Of a stretch of 64,000 bases of DNA, positions 53,750-62,781 are shown piece by piece (within the stretch, counting starts at the first letter, position 1; the number at the start of each line of letters is the position of its first letter). The DNA lies in contig NZ_CP025030.1 of the NCBI RefSeq assembly GCF_002812705.1, positions 1,364,001 to 1,428,000 of the forward strand, in the 5' to 3' direction. Origin of the DNA: Achromobacter spanius (GTDB lineage: Bacteria; Pseudomonadota; Gammaproteobacteria; Burkholderiales; Burkholderiaceae_B). A model generated the notes under the pieces. It had not been told where the DNA came from. It worked only from the letters and a program-made list of their open reading frames with translations, and ran no database searches. The translations under genes and the position numbers were made by a program.

Positions 53750-54530
53750 CGCCCTATCCATAGCGCCAGCGGTGGACGCCGGCACGGCGATCGTCCGCTT
53801 TATCGACGTCACCAAGAAATTCAAGACCGACTCGGGCGTGACCACCGCCTTGCAGGGAGTGAACCAACATATCGCGCCTGGCGAGTTCGTGGCCATCATC
53901 GGGCCGTCAGGCTGCGGCAAGTCCACCCTGCTGCGGCTGCTGTGCGGTCTGGAGTCGCCCAGCGAAGGCCAGATCGCCTGGCCGGGGCGGGGCGCTTCCG
54001 ACCCTGTTCGCTTTGGCGTCGCTTTTCAAGAGCATCGTCTTCTGCCATGGCTGAACATCGAGCAGAACGTGGCGCTGCCCAAGCTGATGACTACGGGGGC
54101 GACGCGCGCCGATTTGGAACGCGCTCGTCAGCTGTGCGCCATGGTGGGCCTTGGCGGATTCGAAAAGCGCAATCCGTCGGAGCTATCGGGCGGCATGCGC
54201 CAGCGCGCGTCGTTCGCACGGGCGTTGTTCTCAAACCCCGAGTTGCTGCTGCTGGATGAACCCTTCGGTGCGCTGGATGCTCTGACCCGCGAGCAGATCA
54301 TTGCGGACGCGGAACGCATCTGGATGCGCGAGGGCTTTGCGGCGTTCCTCATTACTCACTCGATCAGCGAGGCCGTGCATCTGGCCGACCGCGTCATCGT
54401 CATGTCTGCCCGTCCGGGCCGCGTGGCAGCGGAGATCCGCGTGGATCTGCCGCGTCCACGCACCGAGCAGCGCGAACACCCCGACTATGCGCGGCTGTGC
54501 GCCGAACTGCGCAAGCACCTGGAGATCTGA
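53742..54530 (+). CDS. ABC transporter ATP-binding protein
   Basis: 262 residues. Walker A is GPSGCGKST, signature LSGGMRQRASFARAL, Walker B LLLLDEPFGALD, and the H-loop is in LITHSISEAV. It belongs to the nitrate/sulfonate/taurine-type importer ATPase family. Translation starts at TTG 53742, seven bases after GGGAG and overlapping the preceding gene by eight bases. Confidence 0.92.
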   Translation: MPDALSIAPAVDAGTAIVRFIDVTKKFKTDSGVTTALQGVNQHIAPGEFVAIIGPSGCGKSTLLRLLCGLESPSEGQIAWPGRGASDPVRFGVAFQEHRLLPWLNIEQNVALPKLMTTGATRADLERARQLCAMVGLGGFEKRNPSELSGGMRQRASFARALFSNPELLLLDEPFGALDALTREQIIADAERIWMREGFAAFLITHSISEAVHLADRVIVMSARPGRVAAEIRVDLPRPRTEQREHPDYARLCAELRKHLEI

Positions 54531-55298
54531 ATGAAACGCTTCGCCATTCAACTCTGTTCCGTGGTGGTGTTCTTTGTTCTGTGGAAAAGCTATGTGACGC
54601 TTTTTGATGTGTCACCGCTGGTGCTGCCGCCGCCCGAGGACGTGCTGGCCGCGCTGGTGCAGTTGATGCAGCGGCCCGATACCTATTTCCACATCTATAC
54701 GACACTGGCCGAATGCCTGGGCGGGTTCGTGATCGCGGTGGTGACGGGTACGTTGATCGGCCAGGTGCTGGGCAGGGTCGAACTGCTGGACACGATCTTC
54801 AAGCCGTTCGTCGTCGCCTTGCAACTGACGCCCAAGGTTGCGCTGATTCCGCTTTTTATCCTCTGGTTCGGCTTTGGCATCGAATCCAAGATCGTGATCT
54901 CGGCGCTGATGGCGTTCTTTCCCGTGTTTGCCAATAGCTACCTGGGAGCGAAATCGGTCGACACCGGCCTGGTCGAGGTCTTTCAGGTGGGCAACGCGAC
55001 CGGCCGCAAACGTTTCCGCCTGCTGGTGATACCGGCGTCGCTGCCCTATATATTGACGGGCATGGAAATGGCGATCGTGTTGTCCATCATCGGCGCGGTG
55101 GTGTCGGAGTTCGTGGCCGGCTCGCGCGGGCTGGGCTACCTGGCCACCGTCAAGTTGCAGGACATGGAGGTCGACACGCTATTCGCCGTGGTGGTGCTGC
55201 TGGCCATGATCGGCTTTGTGCTGTACTTCGCGGTGGGTTCGCTTCGCAAGGTGCTGATCCCCTGGCACGAGTCCGGCAGGGCCAGGAAAACGGCTTGA
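54531..55298 (+). CDS. ABC transporter permease
   Basis: 255 residues with about six membrane helices and the binding-protein-dependent permease EAA-like loop (GLVEVFQVGNATGRKRFRLL). It forms the inner-membrane channel of the importer with the ATPase, whose stop codon is contiguous with its ATG. It is the last gene of the plus-strand transport unit. Confidence 0.92.
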   Translation: MKRFAIQLCSVVVFFVLWKSYVTLFDVSPLVLPPPEDVLAALVQLMQRPDTYFHIYTTLAECLGGFVIAVVTGTLIGQVLGRVELLDTIFKPFVVALQLTPKVALIPLFILWFGFGIESKIVISALMAFFPVFANSYLGAKSVDTGLVEVFQVGNATGRKRFRLLVIPASLPYILTGMEMAIVLSIIGAVVSEFVAGSRGLGYLATVKLQDMEVDTLFAVVVLLAMIGFVLYFAVGSLRKVLIPWHESGRARKTA

Positions 55299-55689
55299 AT
55301 CGAGACCCTGAGGCGGGCGTCGTCGCCAGGTAAGCGGTCACTCACTATCCCAAGGGCGCCCTGTTCGTGGGGCCGCCCGTTGGGCAACCCAATCGGGAAT
55401 CCATTCGGTCACCGATTCAGCCTGTTCGAAGTGTGGCAAAACAGTCTACTTCCCCACGTCCAAAGCGGGCTAAGTGCTTGTGCCGCCTGAAAAAATCATG
55501 CTAATATGCCAAGCTTGCCATTTTGTGGCGAGTCTAACTATGGGCGGATTAGCTTGAATTGCTCCTTTGCTGCAAGGCGAAGAAGTCGCTAAAGGCAATA
55601 CCAACCAGGTTGAACATAGTCGTAGGGCAAAGGCCGTTACCTTTTGCCTGATTAGCCCCGACCAATCGCAGTCGGGAATGGAGAAAACG
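55299..55689 (+). promoter_or_regulatory. Promoter and leader of rplC (partial S10 operon)
   Basis: A gap of about 390 bases without a gene. TTGTGC (55478-55483), an 18-base spacer and TAATAT (55502-55507) form a likely promoter. The leader folds into AGGGCAAAGG/CCTTTTGCCT (55624-55649) and CCCGAC-CAATCGCA-GTCGGG (55657-55676), the latter just before the rplC ribosome site GGAG. It may take over the autoregulatory role of the S10 leader, which is normally before rpsJ (inference). Confidence 0.55.
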
Positions 55690-56379
55690 ATGTCGAATTC
55701 GACACCCACGCCCGCCGCTCACCGGCTGGGGCTGGTGGGTCGCAAGGTCGGCATGACCCGCATTTTTACCGAGGAAGGTGAATCCATCCCGGTAACCGTG
55801 CTGGACGTGTCTAACAACCGCGTGACCCAAGTTAAGTCGCTGGAAACCGACGGCTACGCCGCGATCCAAGTGGCTTATGGCACTCGTCGTGCCTCGCGTG
55901 TGGCTCAGCCGCAAACGGGCCACTACGCCAAAGCCGGCACTGAAGCCGGTAGCATCCTCAAAGAATTCCGCCTTGATCCCGCTCGCGCTGCTGAATTTGC
56001 AGCCGGTGCCGTGATCGCCGTGGAATCCGTGTTCGAAGCCGGCCAACAGGTCGACGTGACGGGCACGACCATTGGTAAAGGCTTCGCCGGTACCATCAAG
56101 CGTCACCACTTCGGTTCGCAACGCGCGTCGCACGGTAACTCCCGTTCGCACCGCGTTCCCGGCTCGATTGGCCAAGCTCAAGATCCGGGTCGCGTGTTCC
56201 CGGGTAAGAAGATGGCTGGTCACCTGGGTGATGTCACCCGCACCGTTCAAAACCTCGACGTCGTTCGCGTTGACGTTGAGCGTGGCCTGCTGCTGGTCAA
56301 GGGCGCTGTCCCCGGCCACGCTGGCGCCGACATCGTCGTGCGCCCGGCCATCAAGGCCCCGGCCAAGAAGGGAGCGTAA
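55690..56379 (+). CDS. rplC: 50S ribosomal protein L3
   Basis: 229 residues, with [19 protein letters not shown] at the N-terminus and [18 protein letters not shown] in the peptidyl-transferase-proximal extension. ATG 55690 follows GGAG; an upstream in-frame extension lies in the leader and is not conserved. It assembles early on 23S rRNA. Confidence 0.97.
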   Translation: MSNSTPTPAAHRLGLVGRKVGMTRIFTEEGESIPVTVLDVSNNRVTQVKSLETDGYAAIQVAYGTRRASRVAQPQTGHYAKAGTEAGSILKEFRLDPARAAEFAAGAVIAVESVFEAGQQVDVTGTTIGKGFAGTIKRHHFGSQRASHGNSRSHRVPGSIGQAQDPGRVFPGKKMAGHLGDVTRTVQNLDVVRVDVERGLLLVKGAVPGHAGADIVVRPAIKAPAKKGA

Positions 56380-56383
56380 GTAA

Positions 56384-57004
56384 ATGGATCTCAAGCTCCT
56401 GAACGACCAAGGTCAGGCCGCTGCTACGTTCAGCGCGCCCGATACGATCTTCGGCCGTGACTTCAACGAAGCACTGATTCATCAGATCGTGGTGGCTTTC
56501 CAAGCCAATGCCCGTGCCGGCAACCGCGCTCAGAAGGATCGTGCCGAAGTTAAGCACTCGACCAAGAAGCCCTGGCGCCAGAAGGGTACCGGCCGCGCAC
56601 GCGCTGGTATGACTTCGTCGCCGCTGTGGCGTGGCGGTGGTCGGATTTTCCCGAACTCGCCCGAAGAGAACTTCAGCCAGAAGGTCAACAAGAAGATGTA
56701 CCGCGCCGGGATCCGTTCGATCTTGTCGCAACTGGCTCGCGAAGACCGTATCGCCGTTGTCGAATCGTTTGATCTGGAATCGCCCAAGACCAAGGCTGCT
56801 GCTGCAAAGCTGAAGAGCCTGGGCCTGGACTCGGTCCTGATCATCACCGACAGCGTTGATGAGAATGTTTACCTCGCCACCCGCAACCTGCCGCACGTTG
56901 CTGTTGTCGAGCCCCGTTATGCCGATCCGTTGTCGCTGGTCCACTACAAGAAAGTGCTGATCACCAAGCCGGCCATCGCTCAACTCGAGGAGATGCTGGG
57001 ATGA
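56384..57004 (+). CDS. rplD: 50S ribosomal protein L4
   Basis: 206 residues. The tunnel-lining loop [16 protein letters not shown] is present and intact. In relatives L4 represses the S10 operon by binding its leader. It overlaps rplW by four bases (ATGA). Confidence 0.97.
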   Translation: MDLKLLNDQGQAAATFSAPDTIFGRDFNEALIHQIVVAFQANARAGNRAQKDRAEVKHSTKKPWRQKGTGRARAGMTSSPLWRGGGRIFPNSPEENFSQKVNKKMYRAGIRSILSQLAREDRIAVVESFDLESPKTKAAAAKLKSLGLDSVLIITDSVDENVYLATRNLPHVAVVEPRYADPLSLVHYKKVLITKPAIAQLEEMLG

Positions 57005-57297
57005 ACGCTGAACGCTTGATGCAAGTCATTCTGGCTCCGATCGTGACCGAAAAGGCCACGTTCGTCGCTGAGAAAAATCAGCAAGTCGCTTTCCGTGTCG
57101 TGGCTGACGCTACCAAGCCGGAAATCAAGGCTGCCGTCGAACTGCTCTTCAAGGTGCAGGTCGAGTCCGTGCAGGTCCTCAACCGTAAGGGCAAAGTCAA
57201 GCGCTTTGGCCGATTCGTTGGCCGTCGCCGTAATGAGCGCAAGGCTTACGTGTCGCTCAAGGACGGCCAGGAAATCGACTTTGCGGAGGTGAAGTAA
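57001..57297 (+). CDS. rplW: 50S ribosomal protein L23
   Basis: 98 residues with [17 protein letters not shown] and [16 protein letters not shown]. It lines the exit tunnel and binds trigger factor and SRP. Directly contiguous with rplB. Confidence 0.97.
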   Translation: MNAERLMQVILAPIVTEKATFVAEKNQQVAFRVVADATKPEIKAAVELLFKVQVESVQVLNRKGKVKRFGRFVGRRRNERKAYVSLKDGQEIDFAEVK

Positions 57298-58125
57298 ATG
57301 GCCCTCGTAAAAGTTAAGCCGACTTCGGCTGGCCGCCGTGGCATGGTGAAGGTTGTTAGCCCGAACCTGCACAAGGGTGAGCCCTACGCGCCGCTGCTGG
57401 AAAAGAAGACCCGTGGTTCTGGCCGTAACAACAACGGTCACATCACGATCCGTCACCGTGGTGGTGGTCATAAGCAACACTACCGTGTCGTCGACTTCCG
57501 TCGCGACAAGGACGGTATCCCGGCAAAGGTCGAGCGTCTGGAATATGACCCCAACCGTACGGCGCACATTGCACTGCTGTGCTACGCCGACGGCGAACGT
57601 CGTTACATCATCGCTCCGCGTGGTCTGGAAGTGGGTGCTACCTTGCTGTCGGGCACCGATGCTCCGATCCGCGCTGGTAACACGCTGCCGATCCGCAACA
57701 TCCCGGTGGGTACGACGATTCACTGCGTCGAAATGCTGCCTGGCAAGGGTGCTCAAATGGTCCGTTCGGCCGGCGCTTCCGCCGTCCTGCTGGCTCGCGA
57801 AGGCATCTACGCTCAGGTTCGTCTGCGCTCGGGTGAAGTTCGCCGTGTGCACATCGAATGCCGCGCCACCATTGGTGAAGTCGGTAACGAAGAACACAGC
57901 CTGCGCCAAATCGGCAAGGCCGGTGCAATGCGTTGGCGTGGTATCCGCCCGACGGTTCGTGGCGTTGCCATGAACCCGGTGGATCACCCGCACGGTGGCG
58001 GCGAAGGCCGTACCGGTGAAGCACGCGAGCCGGTCAGCCCGTGGGGCACCCCGGCGAAGGGTTTCAAGACCCGTCGCAACAAGCGGACGAACAATATGAT
58101 CGTCCAACGGCGCAAGCGCAAGTAA
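57298..58125 (+). CDS. rplB: 50S ribosomal protein L2
   Basis: 275 residues, full length. The conserved [14 protein letters not shown] and the N-terminal [19 protein letters not shown] region are intact. It is needed for subunit association and peptidyl transfer. Confidence 0.98.
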   Translation: MALVKVKPTSAGRRGMVKVVSPNLHKGEPYAPLLEKKTRGSGRNNNGHITIRHRGGGHKQHYRVVDFRRDKDGIPAKVERLEYDPNRTAHIALLCYADGERRYIIAPRGLEVGATLLSGTDAPIRAGNTLPIRNIPVGTTIHCVEMLPGKGAQMVRSAGASAVLLAREGIYAQVRLRSGEVRRVHIECRATIGEVGNEEHSLRQIGKAGAMRWRGIRPTVRGVAMNPVDHPHGGGEGRTGEAREPVSPWGTPAKGFKTRRNKRTNNMIVQRRKRK

Positions 58126-58137
58126 GAGGCGAACACT

Positions 58138-58413
58138 ATGTCACGTTCGATCAAGAAAGGCCCGTTTGTCGATGCTCACCTGATCAAAAAGGTGGACACG
58201 GCCGTCGCGGGCAAAGACAAGAAGCCGATCAAGACCTGGTCGCGTCGTTCCACGATCCTGCCCGAGTTCATCGGCCTGACGATCGCGGTCCACAACGGCA
58301 AGCAACATGTCCCCGTGTACATCAACGAGAACATGGTCGGTCACAAGCTGGGCGAGTTCGCGCTGACCCGTACGTTCAAGGGCCACGCTGCGGACAAGAA
58401 GGCGAAGAGGTAA
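58138..58413 (+). CDS. rpsS: 30S ribosomal protein S19
   Basis: 91 residues, with [14 protein letters not shown] and [14 protein letters not shown]. It sits in the 30S head with S13. Normal length and operon place between rplB and rplV. Confidence 0.98.
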   Translation: MSRSIKKGPFVDAHLIKKVDTAVAGKDKKPIKTWSRRSTILPEFIGLTIAVHNGKQHVPVYINENMVGHKLGEFALTRTFKGHAADKKAKR

Positions 58414-58416
58414 GCG

Positions 58417-58746
58417 ATGGAAACTACTGCCATTATCCGTGGGGTGCACATCTCGGCACAGAAGACCCGTCTGGTTGCGGACTTGATCCGTGGTCAGAAG
58501 GTCGGTCGTGCCCTGGAAATCCTCACCTTCTCGCCGAAGAAGGCTGCCGTCATCCTGAAGAAGGCTGTCGAGTCCGCCATCGCCAACGCCGAGCACAACG
58601 ACGGCGCCGATATCGACGAACTGAAAGTCACCACGATTTTTGTGGACAAGGCTCAGTCGATGAAGCGCTTCTCCGCTCGCGCCAAGGGCCGCGGCAACCG
58701 TATCGAGAAGCAGACCTGCCATATCACGGTCAAGGTCGGAGCTTAA
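58417..58746 (+). CDS. rplV: 50S ribosomal protein L22
   Basis: 109 residues, with [19 protein letters not shown] and the beta-hairpin ([15 protein letters not shown]) that narrows the exit tunnel. It starts three bases after rpsS. Confidence 0.98.
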   Translation: METTAIIRGVHISAQKTRLVADLIRGQKVGRALEILTFSPKKAAVILKKAVESAIANAEHNDGADIDELKVTTIFVDKAQSMKRFSARAKGRGNRIEKQTCHITVKVGA

Positions 58747-58755
58747 GGAGTCACG

Positions 58756-59550
58756 ATGGGTCAGAAAATTCACCCCACTGGGTTCCGTCTCGCGGTCACC
58801 CGTAATTGGTCCTCGCGTTGGTTCGCCGACGACAAGGCCTTCGGCACGATGCTTGCCGAAGACATTCGCGTTCGCGAGTACCTGAAAAAGAAGCTCAAGA
58901 GCGCCTCCGTTGGTCGCGTGATCATCGAGCGTCCGGCCAAGAATGCCCGCATCACCGTCTACTCGGCTCGTCCGGGCGTGGTGATCGGCAAGCGCGGCGA
59001 GGACATCGAAAACCTGAAGGCTGATCTGCAGCGTCTGATGGGCGTGCCTGTGCACGTCAACATCGAGGAAATCCGCAAGCCGGAAACCGATGCTCAACTG
59101 ATCGCCGACTCGATTTCGCAACAGCTCGAGAAGCGCATCATGTTCCGTCGCGCAATGAAGCGCGCGATGCAAAACGCGATGCGTCTGGGTGCCCAAGGCA
59201 TCAAGATCATGAGCTCGGGCCGTTTGAACGGTATCGAAATTGCTCGCACCGAGTGGTATCGCGAAGGCCGTGTGCCGCTGCACACCCTCAAGGCCAACAT
59301 TGACTACGGCACCTCCGAAGCCCACACCACGTATGGCGTGATCGGCATCAAGGTCTGGGTCTACAAGGGCGACATGCTGGCTAACGGCGAATTGCCGCCG
59401 GAAACCGCTGCCCCGCGCGAAGAAGAACGTCGTCCGCGCCGCGCTCCGCGTGGTGATCGTCCGGACGGTGCTCGCACCGGTCGTCCGGGTGGTCGTGGTC
59501 GTGGTGGTCCCCGCAAGGCGGACGCTGCTCCGGCGCCTGAAGGAGAATAA
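58756..59550 (+). CDS. rpsC: 30S ribosomal protein S3
   Basis: 264 residues. The KH domain has [14 protein letters not shown]. It has a longer C-terminal tail than E. coli S3 (233), rich in Arg, Gly and Pro ([13 protein letters not shown], then [14 protein letters not shown]). This disordered tail is common in betaproteobacteria. S3 forms part of the mRNA entry site. Confidence 0.97.
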   Translation: MGQKIHPTGFRLAVTRNWSSRWFADDKAFGTMLAEDIRVREYLKKKLKSASVGRVIIERPAKNARITVYSARPGVVIGKRGEDIENLKADLQRLMGVPVHVNIEEIRKPETDAQLIADSISQQLEKRIMFRRAMKRAMQNAMRLGAQGIKIMSSGRLNGIEIARTEWYREGRVPLHTLKANIDYGTSEAHTTYGVIGIKVWVYKGDMLANGELPPETAAPREEERRPRRAPRGDRPDGARTGRPGGRGRGGPRKADAAPAPEGE

Positions 59551-59552
59551 CC

Positions 59553-59969
59553 ATGCTGCAACCCTCTCGCAGAAAGTATCGCAAAGAGCAGAAGGGCCGC
59601 AACACCGGTCTGGCGACTCGTGGTACCCACGTGTCGTTTGGCGAATTCGGTCTGAAGGCCACCGGCCGTGGCCGTCTGACCGCTCGCCAGATCGAAGCCG
59701 CTCGTCGTGCTATCAATCGTCACATCAAGCGTGGCGGCCGTATCTGGATTCGCATTTTCCCGGATAAGCCCATCTCGCAAAAGCCCGCCGAAGTCCGCAT
59801 GGGTAACGGTAAGGGTAATCCTGAGTACTGGGTCGCTGAAATTCAGCCCGGCAAAGTGCTCTACGAAATGGAAGGTGTGAGCGAAGAGATCGCGCGTGAA
59901 GCTTTCCGCCTGGCCGCTGCCAAGCTGCCGATTTCGACCACGTTCGTCGCGCGTCATATCGGTGCTTAA
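59553..59969 (+). CDS. rplP: 50S ribosomal protein L16
   Basis: 138 residues. [17 protein letters not shown] opens the protein and [18 protein letters not shown] follows. It is near the A-site tRNA. Two bases after rpsC. Confidence 0.98.
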
Positions 59970-59980
59970 GGAGTACTAAC

Positions 59981-60172
59981 ATGAAAGCTAGCGAACTCCG
60001 TTCGAAAGACGCCGCCGAGCTCGGCAAAGAGCTCGAAAGCCTGCTGAAGGCACAATTCGGTCTGCGTATGCAGAAGGCCACGCAGCAACTGGCCAACACC
60101 AGCCAGCTGCGCAACGTGCGTCGCGACATTGCGCGCGTTCGTACCTTGCTGACCGAGAAGGCAGGGAAATAA
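59981..60172 (+). CDS. rpmC: 50S ribosomal protein L29
   Basis: 63 residues, two helices, with [18 protein letters not shown]. It sits at the exit tunnel beside L23. Normal position between rplP and rpsQ. Confidence 0.97.
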
Positions 60173-60174
60173 AC

Positions 60175-60456
60175 ATGAGCGAAACTCAAAACACCCAAGT
60201 GGCCAAGCGCCAGCGTACGCTGGTTGGCAAGGTCGTCAGCAACAAGATGGACAAGACTGTCGTCGTGCTCGTTGAGCGCCGCGTCAAGCACCCCATCTTC
60301 GGCAAGATCATCATGCGTTCCGCGAAGTACAAGGCGCACGATGAATCGAACCAATACAACGAAGGCGATACGGTTGAAATCGCTGAAGGCCGTCCCATCT
60401 CGCGCTCGAAGTCGTGGCGTGTGGTGCGTCTGGTTGAAGCCGCACGTATCATCTAA
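60175..60456 (+). CDS. rpsQ: 30S ribosomal protein S17
   Basis: 93 residues with [19 protein letters not shown] and an OB fold that binds 16S rRNA early in assembly. It is the last gene of the S10 unit here and is followed by a strong terminator. Confidence 0.97.
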   Translation: MSETQNTQVAKRQRTLVGKVVSNKMDKTVVVLVERRVKHPIFGKIIMRSAKYKAHDESNQYNEGDTVEIAEGRPISRSKSWRVVRLVEAARII

Positions 60457-60496
60457 GTAAAGCAGTCATCGGAACGGTTCGCCGTTCTGATATAAA

Positions 60497-60529
60497 ACGG
60501 CAAGGGCTAAACCCCTTGCCGTTTTTTTT
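60497..60529 (+). terminator. Terminator of the S10 operon segment
   Basis: ACGGCAAGGG pairs with CCCTTGCCGT around CTAAAC, followed by a T-rich run, about 40 bases after the rpsQ stop. Confidence 0.92.
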
Positions 60530-60567
60530 CGTTTTTGAGATCGATGCCGATGCGGGTCAGGAACATC

Positions 60568-61053
60568 ATGCGCAGTACTGTACGGGCCACCGTGTTTGGC
60601 GCCGCCTTGTGCCTGGCTGGCGCGGCGGCCGCGCAAGCCGTGAACCCGAGCGCCGGCACCGCTCCGGCGCCGCCACCCGATGACGCCCGCGCTGGTAAGA
60701 ACGTCTTGAACGCCGGGCCCGATCCCCGCGTGAAGCTGCCTCCCGGGTCCCGTGACCACGCCGCCATCTTCGGGTCTGACGATGAGGACGAGCAAGCGTT
60801 GGCGTCGCAGGACCAGACCCTGCAGAATCAGCGCGATCAACTGCTTTTGCTGGAACGCCTGTTCACCCAGCAGCCGGCCAGCGCCGCTGCGGTTCCGCCG
60901 GCCATGATGCCGCTGAATACGGGTTCGACGATGCGGCCCTTGCGGCCCACGCCAGGTGGCTCGCAGCTTGATCGAGGCAAGATCGACGAGATGCAGCGGC
61001 GCGTCGACGGGCTGCGGCGCGAGGCGGATACGCTACGCCAGAGCGGAAAGTAG
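60568..61053 (+). CDS. Small secreted coiled-coil protein, unknown function
   Basis: 161 residues, not recognised. A signal peptide (RATVFGAALCLAGAAAAQA) is followed by a Pro/Ala-rich segment, an acidic patch (GSDDEDEQ), a heptad-like helix (NQRDQLLLLERLF) and a C-terminal helix (IDEMQRRVDGLRREADTLR). I chose ATG 60568, after AGGA with correct spacing; two earlier in-frame ATGs (60544, 60550) lack a site. Probably periplasmic. Confidence 0.7.
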   Translation: MRSTVRATVFGAALCLAGAAAAQAVNPSAGTAPAPPPDDARAGKNVLNAGPDPRVKLPPGSRDHAAIFGSDDEDEQALASQDQTLQNQRDQLLLLERLFTQQPASAAAVPPAMMPLNTGSTMRPLRPTPGGSQLDRGKIDEMQRRVDGLRREADTLRQSGK

Positions 61054-61206
61054 CCGTCGCCGCGTTTGCGGCCCAATCTTTGCCGCCTTTGAAACGCAGC
61101 GTAGCCACTATCGGCGCCTGCGTTGTTACACCCCCCCGTGGCTCCTGATATAAATCCTGCCAGCGCACGCTTTGCGCTGACAATTCTGACCACAGGAGTG
61201 GCAACC

Positions 61207-61647
61207 ATGATCAAGTCCGCGGGCAAGCTTGGCGTTGCAGGATTCGTGATGTTGGCGGGTGTTGGGTACTCGACAGCCGCTAGCGCTCAGAGCATTGTTT
61301 TCAAGGATGTGGAGATCTCTCGGCCCATCCACGACAGCGTGCTGGTCGTTGGCAGTGATAGCCGTGCGCGCGCCGGTATGGAAGTCCGGGAGTTGCAGAG
61401 GACGATGGATCAGGTCCGGGATCAAACGCGGACCTTGGATGACCTGAAGAACCAGAACCGCGCGCTGCAACGCAAGGTGGACGATCAGGATAAAAAGATT
61501 GCCGCACTGGAGCGCAAGCAAAGCGACAGCAGCCGCAGTAGCAGCGGCAACAACAACAGCGCGAACGAGCGGCAGTTCAGCGCGATGCAGCGCCAGATTG
61601 ATCAGCTGAGCCGCGACCTGGATCGCGTCCGCAGCAAGGTGAAGTAA
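61207..61647 (+). CDS. Small secreted coiled-coil protein, unknown function
   Basis: 146 residues, not recognised. A signal peptide (GVAGFVMLAGVGYSTAASA) is followed by a short beta region (SIVFKDVEISRPIHDSVLV) and a long coiled coil rich in Arg, Gln and Asp (RELQRTMDQVRDQTR, then DDQDKKIAALERK), a Ser/Asn linker, and a C-terminal helix MQRQIDQLSRDLDRVRSK resembling that of the preceding protein. ATG 61207 follows AGGAG. The two may act together in the envelope (inference). Confidence 0.75.
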   Translation: MIKSAGKLGVAGFVMLAGVGYSTAASAQSIVFKDVEISRPIHDSVLVVGSDSRARAGMEVRELQRTMDQVRDQTRTLDDLKNQNRALQRKVDDQDKKIAALERKQSDSSRSSSGNNNSANERQFSAMQRQIDQLSRDLDRVRSKVK

Positions 61648-61667
61648 GACGAGGAGCCTCGCGCGCG

Positions 61668-61692
61668 GCATGGGCGGCAGGGCCGCCCATGC
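61668..61692. terminator. Hairpin between convergent genes
   Basis: GCATGGGCGGC and GCCGCCCATGC form a perfect 11-base-pair stem around AGG, between the secreted protein gene and livM. No long T run is present, so termination may need help. Confidence 0.6.
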
Positions 61693-61703
61693 AATTTCCA
61701 GCA

Positions 61704-62771
61704 TCAGGACCGCCGCGCGAACTCCCTCAATCGCCCCGCGATTCCCGTCGGAAAGTAATACACCGACACCACGAACAGAATCCCCAGCCATAGCAGCCAG
61801 CGGTCAGGCTCGAACAGCAACGCCAATGGCGCGACGCCCGTCACCGCGTCGTGGATGACTTGCAGGCCGTCTTGCAGATAGCTTTGTGCGAACACGAACA
61901 GGCTGGCGCCCACCACCGCACCATACATCGTGCCCATGCCGCCAATCACGAGCATCAGCAGGATGTTCAGCATGATTTCGAACGACAGCGTGGTGTCCGG
62001 GCCGTTGTAGCGCAGCCAGAGCGCGTACAGCGCACCGGCCAGCGTGGCGAACGCGGCGGCAAGCAGGTTCGACAGGCTGCGGTACAGCACGGTGCGGTAG
62101 CCGATGGCCTCGGCGCGGAAGGGGTTTTCGCGAATGGCCTGGAGCACGCGGCCGAACGGCGAATTGACGATGCGCAGCAGCATCAGGAACAACACCACGC
62201 AGACCGCGGCAATCAGGTAGTAAGTGATGATGCGGCCGTCGATCGTGACGCCAAACACCGGTTCGGAAAAGGGCCGGAACGCCGGCCGCAGCAGTTGCGG
62301 CACCTTGAAGTTCAGGCCGTCTTCGCCGCCTGTCAGGTCCGACAATTGCGACACCAATGTCTGGAACGCGGCTGCGACCGCCAGCGTGATCATCGCGTAG
62401 AAAATGGCACGCACCCGCAGGCTGGCCAGGCCGATCAGCAATGCAAACGCCAGCGATACCGCGAGGCCCGCGCCCACCCCTGCGAACACCGCCGTCCACC
62501 CCGGTTCCATCCGGATGCTGGCGATTGCCACGCCATAGGCGCCGATGCCGAAGAACATGGTGTGCGCAAAACTCACGATGCCGGTGTAGCCCAGCAGCAG
62601 GTCATAGCTGGCGACCAGAATCACGAACACCAGGATCTTGGCCGCCACCGCCAGCGATTTGGGACCGGGAAAGAGAAAGGGCGCAGTAGCGAGCAAGGCG
62701 ACGATTGCAATCAGCGCAAGCGCCAGCAGCGGGCTGCGAGGCGGGTCGCCGGAGAGCAGGCGAAATGACAT
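61704..62771 (-). CDS. livM: Branched-chain amino-acid type ABC permease LivM
   Basis: 355 residues with about ten membrane helices. The family segment is LLGYTGIVSFAHTMFFGIGA and the permease motif is RVLQAIRENPFRAEAIGY. It forms the membrane channel with LivH. It lies 10 bases downstream of livH on the same strand. The substrate may be branched-chain amino acids or other HAAT-type solutes such as urea or amides; no binding protein is visible here. Confidence 0.9.
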   Translation of the reverse strand: MSFRLLSGDPPRSPLLALALIAIVALLATAPFLFPGPKSLAVAAKILVFVILVASYDLLLGYTGIVSFAHTMFFGIGAYGVAIASIRMEPGWTAVFAGVGAGLAVSLAFALLIGLASLRVRAIFYAMITLAVAAAFQTLVSQLSDLTGGEDGLNFKVPQLLRPAFRPFSEPVFGVTIDGRIITYYLIAAVCVVLFLMLLRIVNSPFGRVLQAIRENPFRAEAIGYRTVLYRSLSNLLAAAFATLAGALYALWLRYNGPDTTLSFEIMLNILLMLVIGGMGTMYGAVVGASLFVFAQSYLQDGLQVIHDAVTGVAPLALLFEPDRWLLWLGILFVVSVYYFPTGIAGRLREFARRS

Positions 62772-62781
62772 GTCTGGGCTC

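Noticed and set aside
51650..53926. Minus-strand frames of 165 and 445 codons opposite the porin and binding-protein genes
   Set aside because: The plus-strand proteins have signal peptides and family motifs; the minus frames have none.
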